Below are positions 33,413-44,800 of a DNA stretch of 64,000 bases, piece by piece. Both the position numbers and the translations under genes were made by a program. The stretch is from Kappaphycus alvarezii (taxonomy: Eukaryota; Rhodophyta; Florideophyceae; Gigartinales; Solieriaceae). The notes under the pieces were generated by a model. The model was not told the DNA's origin. It searched no databases and worked only from the letters and a program-made list of their open reading frames with translations. The stretch spans positions 62,001-126,000 of the forward strand of contig NADL03000072.1 in NCBI GenBank assembly GCA_002205965.3. Reading direction: 5' to 3'. Positions within the stretch are counted from its first letter, which is position 1; each line of letters opens with the position of its first letter.

Positions 33413-33729
33413 TATGCACTTGTATATGTTACTGTTGGTGAGAATTTCCGCCCTGTGAGATCCCATATAGAGAACTCTTCCTTGAGTAGCGCCCGAAGGT
33501 CTTCTCCACGAGCTTGAGGATTGAAATCATCGAATGTTCGGAAGAAGCGAACAATATTTTGTTGTAAGGTGTTGTCGGGTTCAACACGTTCCCAGTTGAT
33601 AAACCGGGCTGGATTCGAAGGATCCTGAGGTTGATCTCCATTTGGGTAAGATCCGAATAACGAGCTTGAGGACGTTTTCACGTCTAGCCTTATTCGCGAA
33701 TGTGGGTAGAACGTATTTACGTCTGACAC
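33412..33729 (-). pseudogene. Copia-1 gag start, initiating inside the 5' LTR
   Basis: The ATG at 33,729 lies 29 nt inside the LTR. The frame runs across the LTR edge at 33,701 and on for 105 codons (RFINWERVEPDNTLQQNIVRF). Known parallel: yeast Ty1 TYA also starts within its LTR. The stop at 33,412 may be secondary. Confidence 0.55.
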
Positions 33730-34391
33730 TTGTTGATTTTGTTGATTAGAGTTTGGTTGATGAGTTGATTGATTGATTAGAGATGATGGCTAGTCTACCA
33801 GAGATAGCTATCTTAAATACTAATTTGTAACAACTCTTCTACAAAAGCTTAGTCAAGCTATGACTACGAATATGCAATCGGGTATTGCAGCAAAATATGT
33901 GTAACCAGAGTTGGCCCATTATGCGGTACTGCGGATAGGTCCGAGTCATGGATTTGCCTTCGGCGCAACAGTCGGGGCCGGTAGGATGGACAACGACTGT
34001 TGGCTATCAGCAGTCGTGCATCTATGTTAGGTAGAGCGGCCCAGTGTAGTATACACTAAATAGGTCCGAGCTGTGATTCGCCTTCGGAGCAACAGTCGGG
34101 GCCGGTAGGATAGGCAACGACTGTTGCCTATCGAGTGTCGTGTGTCTACGATAGGTAGGGCCGGCCCAGTGGTGCATGAACTGGGTAGGTCCGACTTTGT
34201 ACTGCTTCAAAACAACAGTTGCGAGCCAGTGAATAGATACCGACGGTTGCTTGCGCCTTCTATATGTAATAGAGCAGGCTCAGTATAGGATACCATAGAA
34301 AGGAAAAGGTATGGTATCCGACTTCGAAGAAACAGCTGGAAGATGGTAAGAAATATAACGACTACTGGTTGGCACGAGTCGTTCCTCCACA
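33701..34391 (-). repeat. Copia-1 5' LTR
   Basis: 691 bp, TGTGGAGGAACG to TTCTACCCACA on the minus strand. The followed-on sequence TTCGCGAATAAGGC is not an obvious initiator-Met half-tRNA match, unlike Copia-2. Confidence 0.9.
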
Positions 34392-34959
34392 CTTTCGTTT
34401 TACTTCTTTTCGCACCATCCACAGTCACGTGGACTTCGGTGCCCGGCGCCCCCCTGCTTCTCCTTGCCAAGGCGATCGCTTAGATCATCGGCACCCCGAC
34501 CACGCTTTCTTCATCGCGTCGCCCATCGGCTATCCCGCCGGCTCCCGCGTCCTCCGCTGACGAGGACAAAATTTCAAAATTACAAACGGTCAATTTCCGC
34601 AGCACCGTATTGATTGCATTGCTGTATCAACTGACAGTGAAGCACGGGTGACAATTACAGTTTTGAACAAGGAGGTCTGAAGTGCATACCGACCGTACAG
34701 GACAGGAAGTCCCGAGGATTGGCACACTGTACAGTACTGTACAGTAGTAAGTCCAATCGCTTAGAAGGGTGCACTGTTCTAGGACCTCAGGGGATTGGAA
34801 AATTGTCACTAGGCTTACTGGACTGTTCGCGCTTACAGCATCATGGCACATGCCGTAGGCAAGAAGAATACTTTTACTCTGAACATCGGCCTTCGAGTGA
34901 CAACGGCATTTACTGGCTCTCAACACGCAACTTGAAAAGGCCCCAACCCACCCGGGAAC
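34392..34959. other. Flank of Copia-1: candidate intron end and GC-rich exon-like sequence
   Basis: Continuing the left flank across the insertion gives an intron-like stretch that ends CGCACCATCCACAG at about 34,423. GC-rich sequence follows (VDFGARRPPASP frame to 34,560). From 34,727 there is GTACAGTACTGTACAG. No domain is recognised. Confidence 0.3.
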
Positions 34960-37900
34960 TACCTACTCCCGGTCAATGTATCCTCTGCAGCAGGCCCAGC
35001 CGCAACTCCAGACTGTCGCAAACTTGCTGGCCCATCTGCGCACGACGCACACGCCACAATCCCGACACGGTCCGCCCCGCTGCCATGAGATCCACAAACT
35101 GCAGAAAAGTCTAGCTCAAATCGGATACTGGTACTGTGCCTGTCATCACAAATACCTCGGCTCCAAAGTACACGGTCCGGATCCGCAAGGACTGTACTCT
35201 TCTCGTACGTCCGCTGCCCTCAGTGTACCGTAGACACAAGGCCAAGGCAGTACGCTCCGTTGCACAAGTCGCAGTTGCAGGCGGATGAACCCCGCCAGTT
35301 TCGGTCCCGGTCCCACGCCCGATCGCCGACGATCAACCCCGCGACCCGCACACCTGGACGCGCGTCAGATCAGCAACCCTCACCAGGGCATGCTCCGCTC
35401 CACGCACAACCCCTGCCCTGCCATGAGGACATCTTTACGACCCACATTCCTGTGTTGTCTCATATCCCTACACGATTCCGATCAGCACTGAGTGACTCCC
35501 TGTCGGTCGCCATGCATGACGCAGCGTGGGCTTGTGCACACGGACATAATGATGCGGAAGAGAAGCTCTCTAAAGTTTTTCTTTTCCCTTCAGTGATGCT
35601 TTCAATACTTCACCTCCTCAGGTACTACCGGTTCGAACGTCGAAACGCAAGTCCAATCAACCAGTGACTTAATCAGAGAACGGCTCGAATTGTGGAATGC
35701 AGGACAGTTCCAAACCTTATGGCAGAACGCACTTCACAAGCGACCTCCCGAACAAAACGAACTTTAACGGCTAGAGACTCGCCCCGCGAAGGAGCATATG
35801 GGAAAGCTGCACAGGCATTAGGATCTCTAGGGGTGTTACCGGCCACTAAATCTGTGTCTGACGCCCTCCGAGCTAAACATCCTCAATCTCCCGCGGAGGA
35901 TGAGGAACACTTTGAACCGCCTTCCGCACCCCCCGATATCTCAGCGATCACAAAGGATGAGGTTTTGCGGGCAGTTCGCTCTTTCAAACCCGGTTCAGCC
36001 CCGGGGGATCCGGACTCGCCCCTCTCACGTCGAAGAGCTTCTACGGACACCCACATCTTCCTCGCAGGGGAAATTCTTGGATTCATTAACAGAACTGAAC
36101 GTCCTGGCTTCCGGAAAAGCTCCTACTGCCCTCGCCCCGTGGATTGCTGGAGCCCCACTCACACCACTTGCGAAGAAGGACATGACTCCGCGCCCATCGC
36201 AGTGGGAAGACTTTGCGAAGGTTAGTTAGTAGCTGCCTTGCTACTCGGTTAATGAGAAGGCCGCTACGTACTTCCACCCTCTCCAAGTTGGTACCGCTAC
36301 ACAAGGTCAGGAATAGATGCGGTAGTTCACGGTGTTCGGCGCATCGTGAATAAGTTTGGTACACGCTCTGAATATGCGCTCTTGTCGGTCGATCTGAAGA
36401 ATGCGTTCACCTGTGCAGCCGTGCTTCCTTTTTCAATGCGGTCCGGAACCTCTTTCCTCAGTTGCTTCCTTGGGTATTGTATTGCTACAACAACGTCCAG
36501 CGTTCCTCTGGACGGGATTCGAGATTATACGGAGTTTGTGGGCACCCAACAAGGAGACCCGCTTAGCGGTTTGCTTTTCGCTCTCGTGCTCCACCCCATC
36601 GCCATGGAAATCAAAGAGCTAAAATCAGGATTCCCCGACGAGGACACAGGGTTAGACACACTGCTTTTGGAGTTTTGGTATCACGACGATGGCTACATTG
36701 TAGCCAAACACGAGGCCATACTCAAGGTACTCGAGGTCCTGTCCTCTCCGAGGCCAAACGTCGTGGCCTCCATCTGGCAGTCTCGAAATGCAAAGTATGG
36801 TGGCCCACTGCCCCCTCCGCGTCGGTTCAGTCCGCATACCCCTCTGATATGCGGCAGGAATACAATGCTGGACTTTGGTTTTAAACGCGCCAGTCGGCTC
36901 CCAAACGTTCATGGAACAATACTTCTTGGACCATGTACACTCCCTTGAGCCTTTACTTAATGCTGTCATGGAAATCGAGGATGCACAAGCATCATTCCAA
37001 CTACTACGTAATTGCTTTGGGGTTTGCAAAGTTGGATACCTCTTGCGAGTTGTGCCGCCTCTGCACGCGGAAAGGGGCTGAATATTTCGACAGCTTGATC
37101 GAGAACTGCTGCCGTACTTTAGCGGGTGGAATGCTAGATAACTCTATATTCAAGGAGCTGCAACTGCCCATTAAGCCACTACAGGAGAAGAAGCCGACCT
37201 TGGGAATCGGCCTCACCTCTGCGCGAGACGTCGCCGCCGCTTCGTTTCTTGCGTCTAGCGCCGCGACGCAGCAGTTATGCGAGAATCTTTGCCGTCCTGT
37301 GTTCAAGACCTGACTCAGTACGAGGATGCTACAGCCGCAATTGCCACATGAAGCGCCTCTTGTCGACCCTCAGAACGAATTCCGTTTAGCAATTTCTGCT
37401 CCCCCAACCCACCATCGCAGAAGAAGCTTACAGACGCAATTCCTATGGCTGCGCAAGAGGCCTTGCCGCTCTGAAACATCCGCACCCGCGCCTTCCACGC
37501 TAGCATGTCCTCCCCGGAGCCAAAGGCTGGGTCTACTGTGCACCTTGCCCAGGATTGAGGACGCACATCAAGAGCAAAGATTTCTCCGTGTGGTTCCAAT
37601 GCTTTGCCAAACCCCTTTATTCGCCCCAGGCACCCTTGCCCAAAAGCAGGGTGTCCTGAAAATGCTGGATATCTACGGGGACCACTTGCTACATTGTCGC
37701 TTTGGCTGCGAGCGGAATACTCGCCACAACCTGGTGACTTTACTGGGAACGATCTCGCAAGAGCCGCCCGACGTCCTTCCATTGAACCTCGTTTATACTT
37801 CCAAAACAGGACAAGGCCGGATATCAGGGCGATGGGAGCCGTCGGTGGCACGGATTATTTCGACGTAACCTTTGTCAACCCGCTCGCTTTGTCCCATGCA

Positions 37901-38342
37901 AGAGCCAGGGCTTTCAACCCATTCACAAGCCTCAACGCAGCCCACGCAGAGAAGGAGCGGAAATACCAAGGGTTCCTTGCTAACTGCCTGGGAGAAACAG
38001 GCTGGTTCCTGTTCCCATCTCAACGCTTGGAGGATGGCATCCGGCGGCGTTCTCTGTCGTCAAGGAACTCGCGAGAACTGTTGCCACTCGCGCAATGGAA
38101 CGGTTTTCGAAGGTTAGATGCATTCTTTTACAGCGGCACTCCGCATTGACAGTAACCTCCAATGCCGCTTGTTTGCTGGTGGCCTCCCCTCCACCTTCTG
38201 GTAGATTGGAGTGCATCTACAGTTTTCGATGCATTGTACGGTTTCGCAAATGGCTTGGCCAATATACGGTATCTACGCTCCGGTACAAATTTACTGGGTA
38301 CCAAACCCACATATCTACCACAGTAAGTTAACCCCCCATTTT
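34960..38342 (+). mobile_element. Non-LTR retrotransposon A-2
   Basis: About 3.4 kb. The 5' part carries zinc-finger-like coding (C-x2-C, LLAHLRTTHT, 34,975-35,055) and a second Cys/His block (YWYCACHHKYLGSK, about 35,130). The body is a polyprotein with RT and RLE. The 3' end resembles the A tail (CCAAACCCACATATCTACC, then AACCCCCCATTTTC) and stops at about 38,342, where the U/deleted-B unit starts. The 5' boundary and TSD were not resolved. Confidence 0.75.
35260..38200 (+). pseudogene. A-2 polyprotein: RT (YHDDG), CCHC and RLE
   Basis: EDIFTTHIPVLSHIPTRFR at about 35,430, YGKAAQALGSLGVLPAT at about 35,800, the RT blocks VLRAVRSFKPGSAPG, LLSVDLKNAFT, GTQQGDPLSGLLFALVLHP and WYHDDGYI at about 36,676-36,699, then PTLGIGLTSARDVAAASFLAS (37,195-37,260). 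The C-terminal zinc block (YGDHLLHC, then RHN) is at about 37,672-37,735. The endonuclease block (RTRPDIRAMG, then DYFDVTFVNPL) is at about 37,808-37,885. Frames change at least five times, so it is inactive as read. Known of the family: early-branching non-LTR elements combine N-terminal fingers, RT and an R2-type endonuclease. Confidence 0.8.
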
Positions 38343-39460
38343 CACCACTCACCTTAATCTCTTATGGCACATAGGCCTCACTTCAGCTCTTCCCATCTCG
38401 TTTTGGGCATATAGGACTATGAAGCCCTGCGGTGAGCGGTAGTTAGTGGAAAAAGTGGTGAGTGTGCATCGTGGGGCATCGCTACTTGAGGAGAAGTTCG
38501 GCAGACGTGGTTGCGCGCAATAGTGAACAGGTGTTTCGCGTTTCCCCGCTAATACATGAGCTAACGTGCCAATCAATCAGAAAAAGACAACTGTCCTCTC
38601 TATTGAATAGGATACGGATCGTTGAGTCCGCATATTTGAGGTACACCCCGCAACCGGAATCGCCTCAGCCTGCGTCGCCTTCCTTAAGCGCAGAATCCCC
38701 TAGCACAAGAGGGGCAGTGGTCACGTCTTCTTGATGAAGCCGCTAACATCTTCCGCGCTATTCTCCACCGCAAAGCATTTCGTACCCAATCCCCACGGGA
38801 CCGCTGCAAACGGGCATTGTTCAACGCCCCCCACACAAAGCCGCCCAAGCCCTCACTGCTGCGGCCCCATCTGTCCCGCTCACCTGGCAAATACCCATAA
38901 CCTCCGGCCCTTCCATCCCTCTTCTTCCCACCCCGCCGACCGAACCGACAGAGGTACCCTTCCCGCGCCTTGCTTGTTCACCTAGGCCGAAGTCCGTCGC
39001 CAGCTGCGGTGACTCCCGTACCACAGCAGTCCGGTATGGACGGACTTTGATCCCTCCATAGTCAAAGCTGTAGCATATACCCCGGCGGCGCCGAGCCCTC
39101 GAATTCGCCCCATAAGTTATTCACTGCTTTCATCAACAGCCTGGTCGATGGGGATTGTCCAACTGAGACTAGCGAGTACGTCGCAAGTGCTACTCTATTG
39201 GGTCTGCCGAAAGATGAAGTCTATTGCACTCTCCGCCAGATCGCCATTGACCTTTCCAGCCGTCCACTTGTAGGGCGCCTGATAATGAAACGAATTTGGG
39301 TTTGTCAAGAGTTGGCGAACTACTCCCAGCCCCATCAACTCTGAGTACGCGTGCCGTGTGCTACGGAAGCCATCGTCCATGCCACTCGGGCACGCATACA
39401 CGAACTGTAGAACAATGATACCCTAACGTGCTCATTCAGGTTGACGCCCGGAACGGAGGC
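38343..39460 (+). repeat. Unit U joined to internally deleted B (delta-B), copy 1
   Basis: 38,343-38,640 is part of unit U. At about 38,640 (CATATTTGAG) it joins B at a point corresponding to 61,755 in B-3, skipping about 1.7 kb that B-3 has. B then runs through the pre-RT region to VDARN near 39,450. The same junctions occur at 53,272 and 54,087. Frames are broken. Confidence 0.7.
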
Positions 39461-39662
39461 CGCGGCCGCATCGAATTTCTGAGTCAATAGCCTCCATGAA
39501 AGGCGCTACCCAGGTTTCCGACAACCATCGGGCCCTCGTTCCTAGCTCGATGGTGCAACATCAGACAGCGAATGCTATCAACCGTCGGAAGTTGCACCGG
39601 GATGCTTCTGAATGTGGAGGAAAATGGTTTATTGTTTTACCTTTGGAAGATATTTCGCGCTA
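39461..39662 (+). repeat. Segment matching the inner ends of the palindrome arms, with an A tail
   Basis: Matches 54,095-54,295 directly and 51,140-51,320 inverted. It ends within a minus-strand A-type tail (GGTTTATTGTTTTACC, TTTGGAAGATATTTC) that is cut by the Copia-2 LTR at 39,663. Confidence 0.65.
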
Positions 39663-40211
39663 TGTGAAAGTTGACCAAATATTTTAATCTCTATCCCGGT
39701 GTCCTACAGTGATGCCGAATTGTGGAGCAATATTTTTATTGAGGCCCACAATTTATATTTATTAGGAATCATCAAGGAATAATTTTCTCTATTTCACACT
39801 GGCACTATTTATGCTGAATTCAGTGTGAAATAAGTTTTATGTCCTACAGTTGGGTTTTTATATTATACAGGCTATAATTATTGGATTTATGCTACCAACA
39901 AATTATTATCTGGATGATTGCTTACCATTCAGGCTCTGCAATAATTATTGCTGACCTGAATTATGTCTGCCAAAATTATTGAACGGCTCACCTGATTTTT
40001 GTAGCAGGTTCACCCTGGTGTAGAGTAGAAGTAGTCTAGGTTGTTAAAAATATCTTTACATCCTCGGGCTATCGAAATATTCCCTCGATCAGATATTATT
40101 AAATTTGGTTTTCTATTCATTATTCATTCTAAGTCCAATTGTGGCGTTTATTTATTTATTCAAGTTGGAACTATTTATTATTATTTGATCTACCTATCCC
40201 AATTATTTGCA
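39663..40211 (+). repeat. Copia-2 5' LTR
   Basis: 549 bp, TGTGAAAGTTGACC to TTATTTGCA. It is homologous to the solo LTR at 11,905-12,456 and to the first 154 bp of the 3' LTR. Confidence 0.88.
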
Positions 40212-41365
40212 GTTATGGGCCCAGATCGCCCCGAAATTCCTTCAAGGCCGAAATTTTCATGGGATCTTCGCACGTCTCCATGGACGGATGGTTAAGGACC
40301 TCAAGAAAAAATATTTTGATGCTGTTCAAAAATGGAAATCTGTTCATGATTTATTACCAGCATCAAATTCTAATAAGATTCCTAAGGCAGTACAAGGTCT
40401 TGTCTTACAATCACAATTATTTTGGACGAGCTCTTGATATTTGTAAGAAAATTCCAGACACAGAATTCAGTCTGAAAAATGGTGCATTAGCGATTGCTAA
40501 CGCTATTCATAAGGTGGATCCTCTATCATTATATCAGACACATTTCAAAAATTCTTAGAACTATTACACACTACTCGTGGTGATAATGAGTCTTTCAAAA
40601 ATTTTGAATCACGGTTTGATGCTCAAATTGCCCGATTCATTCATCTACTGGTACTTCGAAATTACCTGAAGCACTGATATCATTTTTGCTCCTGGCTAAT
40701 TCCAAAATTGATTCAAACCAGCGAGTATCTATTTTGTCTGCTGCTTTCCGAAGCACGAAGAAGCCGATTTGGAAAAGGAAAAATCTTAGAATTAATCAAA
40801 TATTCAGAAATATCATCTATTACTCGTGCATGTGATAAACCAAAAAAATACAAATCAAATATATGGAAATGCTCAAAAATATATCTCTTCAAGTCAATCA
40901 AATATTTCATACGGAGAAAAGAAAACTTTCAAGAAAAAATAATAAGCAAAGATTATCTCCTGAAGACTTTGCTGCCCTCAAGGCAAAATCAACTTGTACC
41001 GATGTGGAGAAATTGGCCATTGGGCCTATGAAAAAGATAAATGCAAGAGTGCTAAAAATTATCATAAAGGTTCATCATCTAGAATGGGAAATGCAGAAAA
41101 TATCAAAGACAAAAATGATTCTGGTTCTGTAACATTTCATATGGTAAAAACGGTGCTTGATTCTCCGTCAAATACGTTATACCCAGGTCCGTTACTTGAT
41201 GATGGAGCACCGTATAGTGGAATGGGTATTGTTGAATTACGAGCACTTTCGAAATTTATTTTACCGAATGGAATGGAATTCTTGATGAACTTCCTGAATG
41301 TATCAAGGACACGCCCTTCTGGCAATACGGAAATGGCGACCACTCAAGCGAAAAAAGAAAAATGA
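40207..41365 (+). pseudogene. Copia-2 gag and protease region
   Basis: Consecutive short frames (40,207; 40,139; 40,708; 40,863; 40,994) cover gag. A zinc knuckle is recognisable at about 40,997-41,050 (YRCGEIGHWAYEKDKC), with the first Cys lost to an indel. The protease is expected from about 41,362 (HLIISGSSQWVIG in the next frame, where D-S-G-A has become SGSS). Not translatable as one protein. Confidence 0.6.
40212..40225 (+). promoter_or_regulatory. Copia-2 primer-binding site (initiator-Met half-tRNA type)
   Basis: GTTATGGGCCCAG directly follows the LTR. It is complementary to the initiator tRNA-Met anticodon stem-loop, as in Drosophila copia. Confidence 0.75.
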
Positions 41366-42603
41366 TCGGTTCAATATTTTTATCAGCTATTTCAGACAAT
41401 GGAAATCAGGTTAAAATAAGGCATCTAATAATCAGTGGATCATCTCAATGGGTTATTGGAAGAAATATCACAAGAAAATCAAATATTATTCATATGACGG
41501 ACAATCGCATCGAGTTCGAGTCCGCAAATAATTCAATCGATTCTATAACATTGGTGGATCATGGTCATCATTGTTATGTACCTGGAAATATATTTATACA
41601 ATCATCCGAACCTATTGAAAACTCATTTCTATCAGCAATTTGTTCCAACAATATCAATACATCAAAAAATATATCTTGGGCTGAAAAGAAGAAAATAATT
41701 AATAAGGTTCACAAACATGTATGTGGTCACTCAAATTATGATGATATAAAACTATTGTTACAAAGAAATTTTATATGGGACGATGAATGCAAAAAATATT
41801 TATCAAGCATAATTGACTCCTGCAAATTTTGTGATGTCACAAAAAAACCATCTCATCCTCGTGCAGTATCTTTAAGCTCTATATCTCGCGGATTTAATGA
41901 ATTGGTTTGTGGATCATTTTTTTGTGGAAAACTTGGATATTTTTCACATTATGGACTCAGTTACCAGGTATTCAACTGGTTCAATAGTGCCCTCTTTAAG
42001 GATGGAAAATTGCATTATTGTATTGAGACTCTCTGGTTAACACCATTTTGGGACCCTAACAATTTAATGGGAGATCAGGCGTTTGACAATGATAATTTTA
42101 GAAGCTATCTTGAGGAAAGAGGAATTTCGTTTTGTCCTATTGGTTCCCGCCGCCATAACAAAAATTATATTGAGTCAAAACATAAAATATTGAGAGACAT
42201 TTATATCCGTTTAAAAATATCCGATTCTTCTGCAAGTAATACGGTTCGTATTGCTCGAATGTTTCAAATATCGAATGATTTATATGGAAATGATGTTGTT
42301 TCTTCATACGAGCTTGCCACTGGTCACACTCGACCCATCGATAATTCTGGTCCTCGAAGTCTACCAAATGATTTAAGAGAAGCTCATAATGAGCTAATAG
42401 CCAAGAGGAAATTAAATCTTATTCTAAAATCAAAGTCTGTGACCGATATTCCAATTAATGTTGGCGATATTGTGGAAATTTTTATTCATCTACCAAATCA
42501 GAAAAGGATCTTGGTCATCGCCCAAAGTATTGAAATTCGACAAAAAATCTCTTATCGTCACAGTACCTGGATCCAATGGAAAATTTATACATGCTGCAAT
42601 TGA
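41362..42603 (+). CDS. Copia-2 protease/integrase open frame
   Basis: 413 codons. An N-terminal protease-like segment (IISGSSQWVIGRN) is followed by the integrase zinc domain (HKHVCGHSNYDDI, then CKFC), a damaged first catalytic region (ELVCGSFFCGKLG), the second Asp region (GDQAFDNDNFRSYLEERG) and the Glu in NYIESKHKILRDIY. It overlaps the next frame at 42,458, so one shift separates it from RT. Long, but the first Asp appears missing and the protease Asp changed, so activity is doubtful. Confidence 0.7.
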   Translation: MIGSIFLSAISDNGNQVKIRHLIISGSSQWVIGRNITRKSNIIHMTDNRIEFESANNSIDSITLVDHGHHCYVPGNIFIQSSEPIENSFLSAICSNNINTSKNISWAEKKKIINKVHKHVCGHSNYDDIKLLLQRNFIWDDECKKYLSSIIDSCKFCDVTKKPSHPRAVSLSSISRGFNELVCGSFFCGKLGYFSHYGLSYQVFNWFNSALFKDGKLHYCIETLWLTPFWDPNNLMGDQAFDNDNFRSYLEERGISFCPIGSRRHNKNYIESKHKILRDIYIRLKISDSSASNTVRIARMFQISNDLYGNDVVSSYELATGHTRPIDNSGPRSLPNDLREAHNELIAKRKLNLILKSKSVTDIPINVGDIVEIFIHLPNQKRILVIAQSIEIRQKISYRHSTWIQWKIYTCCN

Positions 42604-43659
42604 AGATGTCCGACATTCCGTTTCATCTAATGAACTAGCATACCAAATTCAAAAGGCAAATGATTTATTGAATCAGTCTATTGAATATTCTGTGGAAGAT
42701 ATTTCTGATGAAACAAATATTACCGAAGTGAAGAATGTGGGCGAAAACAATTTTGACGATCATTCTGATGATGGTAATTTTAACCAAATATGAATACTGA
42801 TGTCGAAAAATATAATGAATCAGAAAGTGATGGAAATTTATCAGAATCTAAAAACATATTATCTCTCGAACATGTTCCGATTGAATCTGAACTTAGTTCC
42901 CTGCACCCTGAAAATTTAATTCATATCCCTATTGATGAAAACGATGGAATTGATGCGCATGAAATTGAGTTGTTACCTGGAACGGAATTGAAATCATCTG
43001 AACAAAAAGATCTGAGTTTTTATCATAAAAGGTTTGGATCTAAAGAATTTTTACTTCATCAAGCATCTGGACTTCCATCTCATATTATTTCAAATGCGTA
43101 CAATACGGAAGAAAATAATTTTCTCACTACCTGTTCAAAAATTCATGTTTCAAAAATTCCTCCCGACTCGAATGTAATATCCAGTCACGTTTTATACAAA
43201 ATAAAAATTTTGGATGATGGAAAATATTATTGCAAGGCTCGAATTGCTCCGCATGGAAATGAGGACAAGGAGAAAAATAATTTGAGAACTGATTCGGAAT
43301 CTTGTTCTCCGATGGCAATTAGAATTCTCTTATCAATTGCTACAATTTTTAAATGGAATTTATCAAAGGTTGATGTGAAGTCTGCATTTTTACAATCTGG
43401 ATCAGCATTACGAGATGTTTATGTGAGACCTCCTCGGGAATGCTCTGAAAAATCCTTCTATTGGTTATTACTGTCTGCTTCATATGGAGTCAACGCGAAT
43501 GCAAAATGGCAAATACACTCTGATAATACTTTCTTTGACCTCGGATTGAAATCAGTCGTTTATATACCCCAATTATTTTTCATGAGTTTAAAAGGATCAT
43601 TAATTCTGCTTGTTGTTAAATTGGTCGATGATATACTTATTACTGGACAAAAAAATTAA
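42458..43659 (+). pseudogene. Copia-2 linker and reverse transcriptase
   Basis: Frame 42,458-42,793 holds integrase C-terminal/linker sequence. Frame 42,790-43,659 holds RT: YYCKARIAPHGNEDKE, KVDVKSAFLQSGSALRDVYV, FYWLLLSASYGVNANAKW and the active site LVDDILITG (43,620-43,646), where copia usually has YVDD. The frame ends soon after. The rest of RT continues in the frame starting about 43,610. Confidence 0.75.
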
Positions 43660-44617
43660 GAAGCAATTTATCCAAGATCTTGGGAAAGTATATAAGCTTG
43701 GTACAATCGTACATAGTCCTGGATCTTTTATTTCAATGGAGTTAAAATCATGCAGTTTGATGACTATAAAATTAATGTCTCAGCTGATGAAAGCTAAATG
43801 GACTGGAACCCCATTCAATATCAAGAAATCGTCGAAAACAACCTGATGAAGAAATGAACTCATTTGAAAACTTTGCTTTTAATTCGTTAAACGGATCAAT
43901 TGTCTATTTGGGTATGGTTGCATCTCCAGTGTCTGCTTTACAGCAAGTTATTTACAACAGAAAAGGTCAAATCCATTGGTTCGTGATTTATCTATCCAAT
44001 CTTCTATGCTTCGGAATTTAAAATCTTTTGGTTCTACAAGCACGTATCGGCGCCCGGAAGTTTCTGGAAATTTCAATTTATCAGTTGTTGTTTTTTCTGA
44101 TGCAGGAAAACCAGCCGGATCGACAAATGCGCAACTTGGATGTATTGGTGGGTTGCTAATTGGCTCCTTAAATTGTAATTCAATATTTCATACAATTTAT
44201 TGGCATTCACATCTATCTCGGCGTCCTGTTAAATCTATTGCATCTGGTGAAATATTGGCTGCTGGTGAAGCTATCGAGGAAGGAAAAATTATTGCAGCAG
44301 CATACAGTACACTTCTAAATATCAATATTCCTCTTCATGTTGCTGTTGATTCAAAAGATCTATTCAGCTCTCTATCTACTTGTCGTGTGCCTGAAGACAA
44401 ATCTATTAGAGCGGATGTTCAATTAATTCGATATAATTTCGAAACGAACAAAATCAAGAAAATGCTATGGATACCTGGTTCAATTAATCCCTCCGACCCG
44501 CTCACAAAAAAGGACAGTCCTGTATCTGACATGCTCAAGCTCCTTTTATTTGATGGATCTATACCTATGGATATGAGTAATATTTTATCTCGGGATTCAT
44601 CTCAGTCAACAGGATAA
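43610..44617 (+). pseudogene. Copia-2 RT end and RNase H
   Basis: After short shifted frames, 43,976-44,617 gives a clean RNase H: VVVFSDAGKPAGSTNAQLG, SIASGEILAAGEAIEEGK, VAVDSKDLFSSLST and WIPGSINPSDPLTK. The stop at 44,615 lies just before the polypurine tract AAAGGGGAAGTG (44,635-44,646). Confidence 0.75.
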
Positions 44618-44646
44618 ATTTAGTTCAATATTTCAAAGGGGAAGTG

Positions 44647-44800
44647 TGTGAAAATTGACCAAATATTTTAATCTCTATCCCGGTGTCCTACAGTGATGCT
44701 GAATTGTGGAGCAATATTTTTATTGAGGCCCACAATTTATATTTATTATGAATCATCAAGGAATAATTTTATCTATTTTACACTGGCACTATTTTATGCT
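44647..44800 (+). repeat. Copia-2 3' LTR, truncated
   Basis: Matches 39,663-39,815. It is cut at ATGCT (44,796-44,800), which is also present in element B at this position (rc of 60,499-60,503). Confidence 0.85.

Larger units (their letters stand above)
27774..34391 (-). mobile_element. Copia-1, complete Ty1/copia element with LTRs and TSD
   Basis: 6618 bp, flanked by CTTTC at 27,769-27,773 and 34,392-34,396. LTRs of 688 and 691 bp start TGTGG and end CCACA. Domain order on the minus strand is gag, protease, integrase, RT, RNase H, which is Ty1/copia (Pseudoviridae-like) order. The LTRs differ by several small indels and the coding region has multiple frameshifts and stops, so the copy is old and inactive as read. 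Confidence 0.92.
39663..44800 (+). mobile_element. Copia-2, AT-rich Ty1/copia element with truncated 3' LTR
   Basis: 5' LTR 39,663-40,211, primer site, gag, pol, polypurine tract, and only about 154 bp of 3' LTR (44,647-44,800). It is clearly more AT-rich than its surroundings and uses AT-ending codons. This suggests a separate base-composition history or a recent outside origin. The 3' LTR ends at ATGCT, shared with the B fragment that follows, so the right end was lost by rearrangement. Confidence 0.9.
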
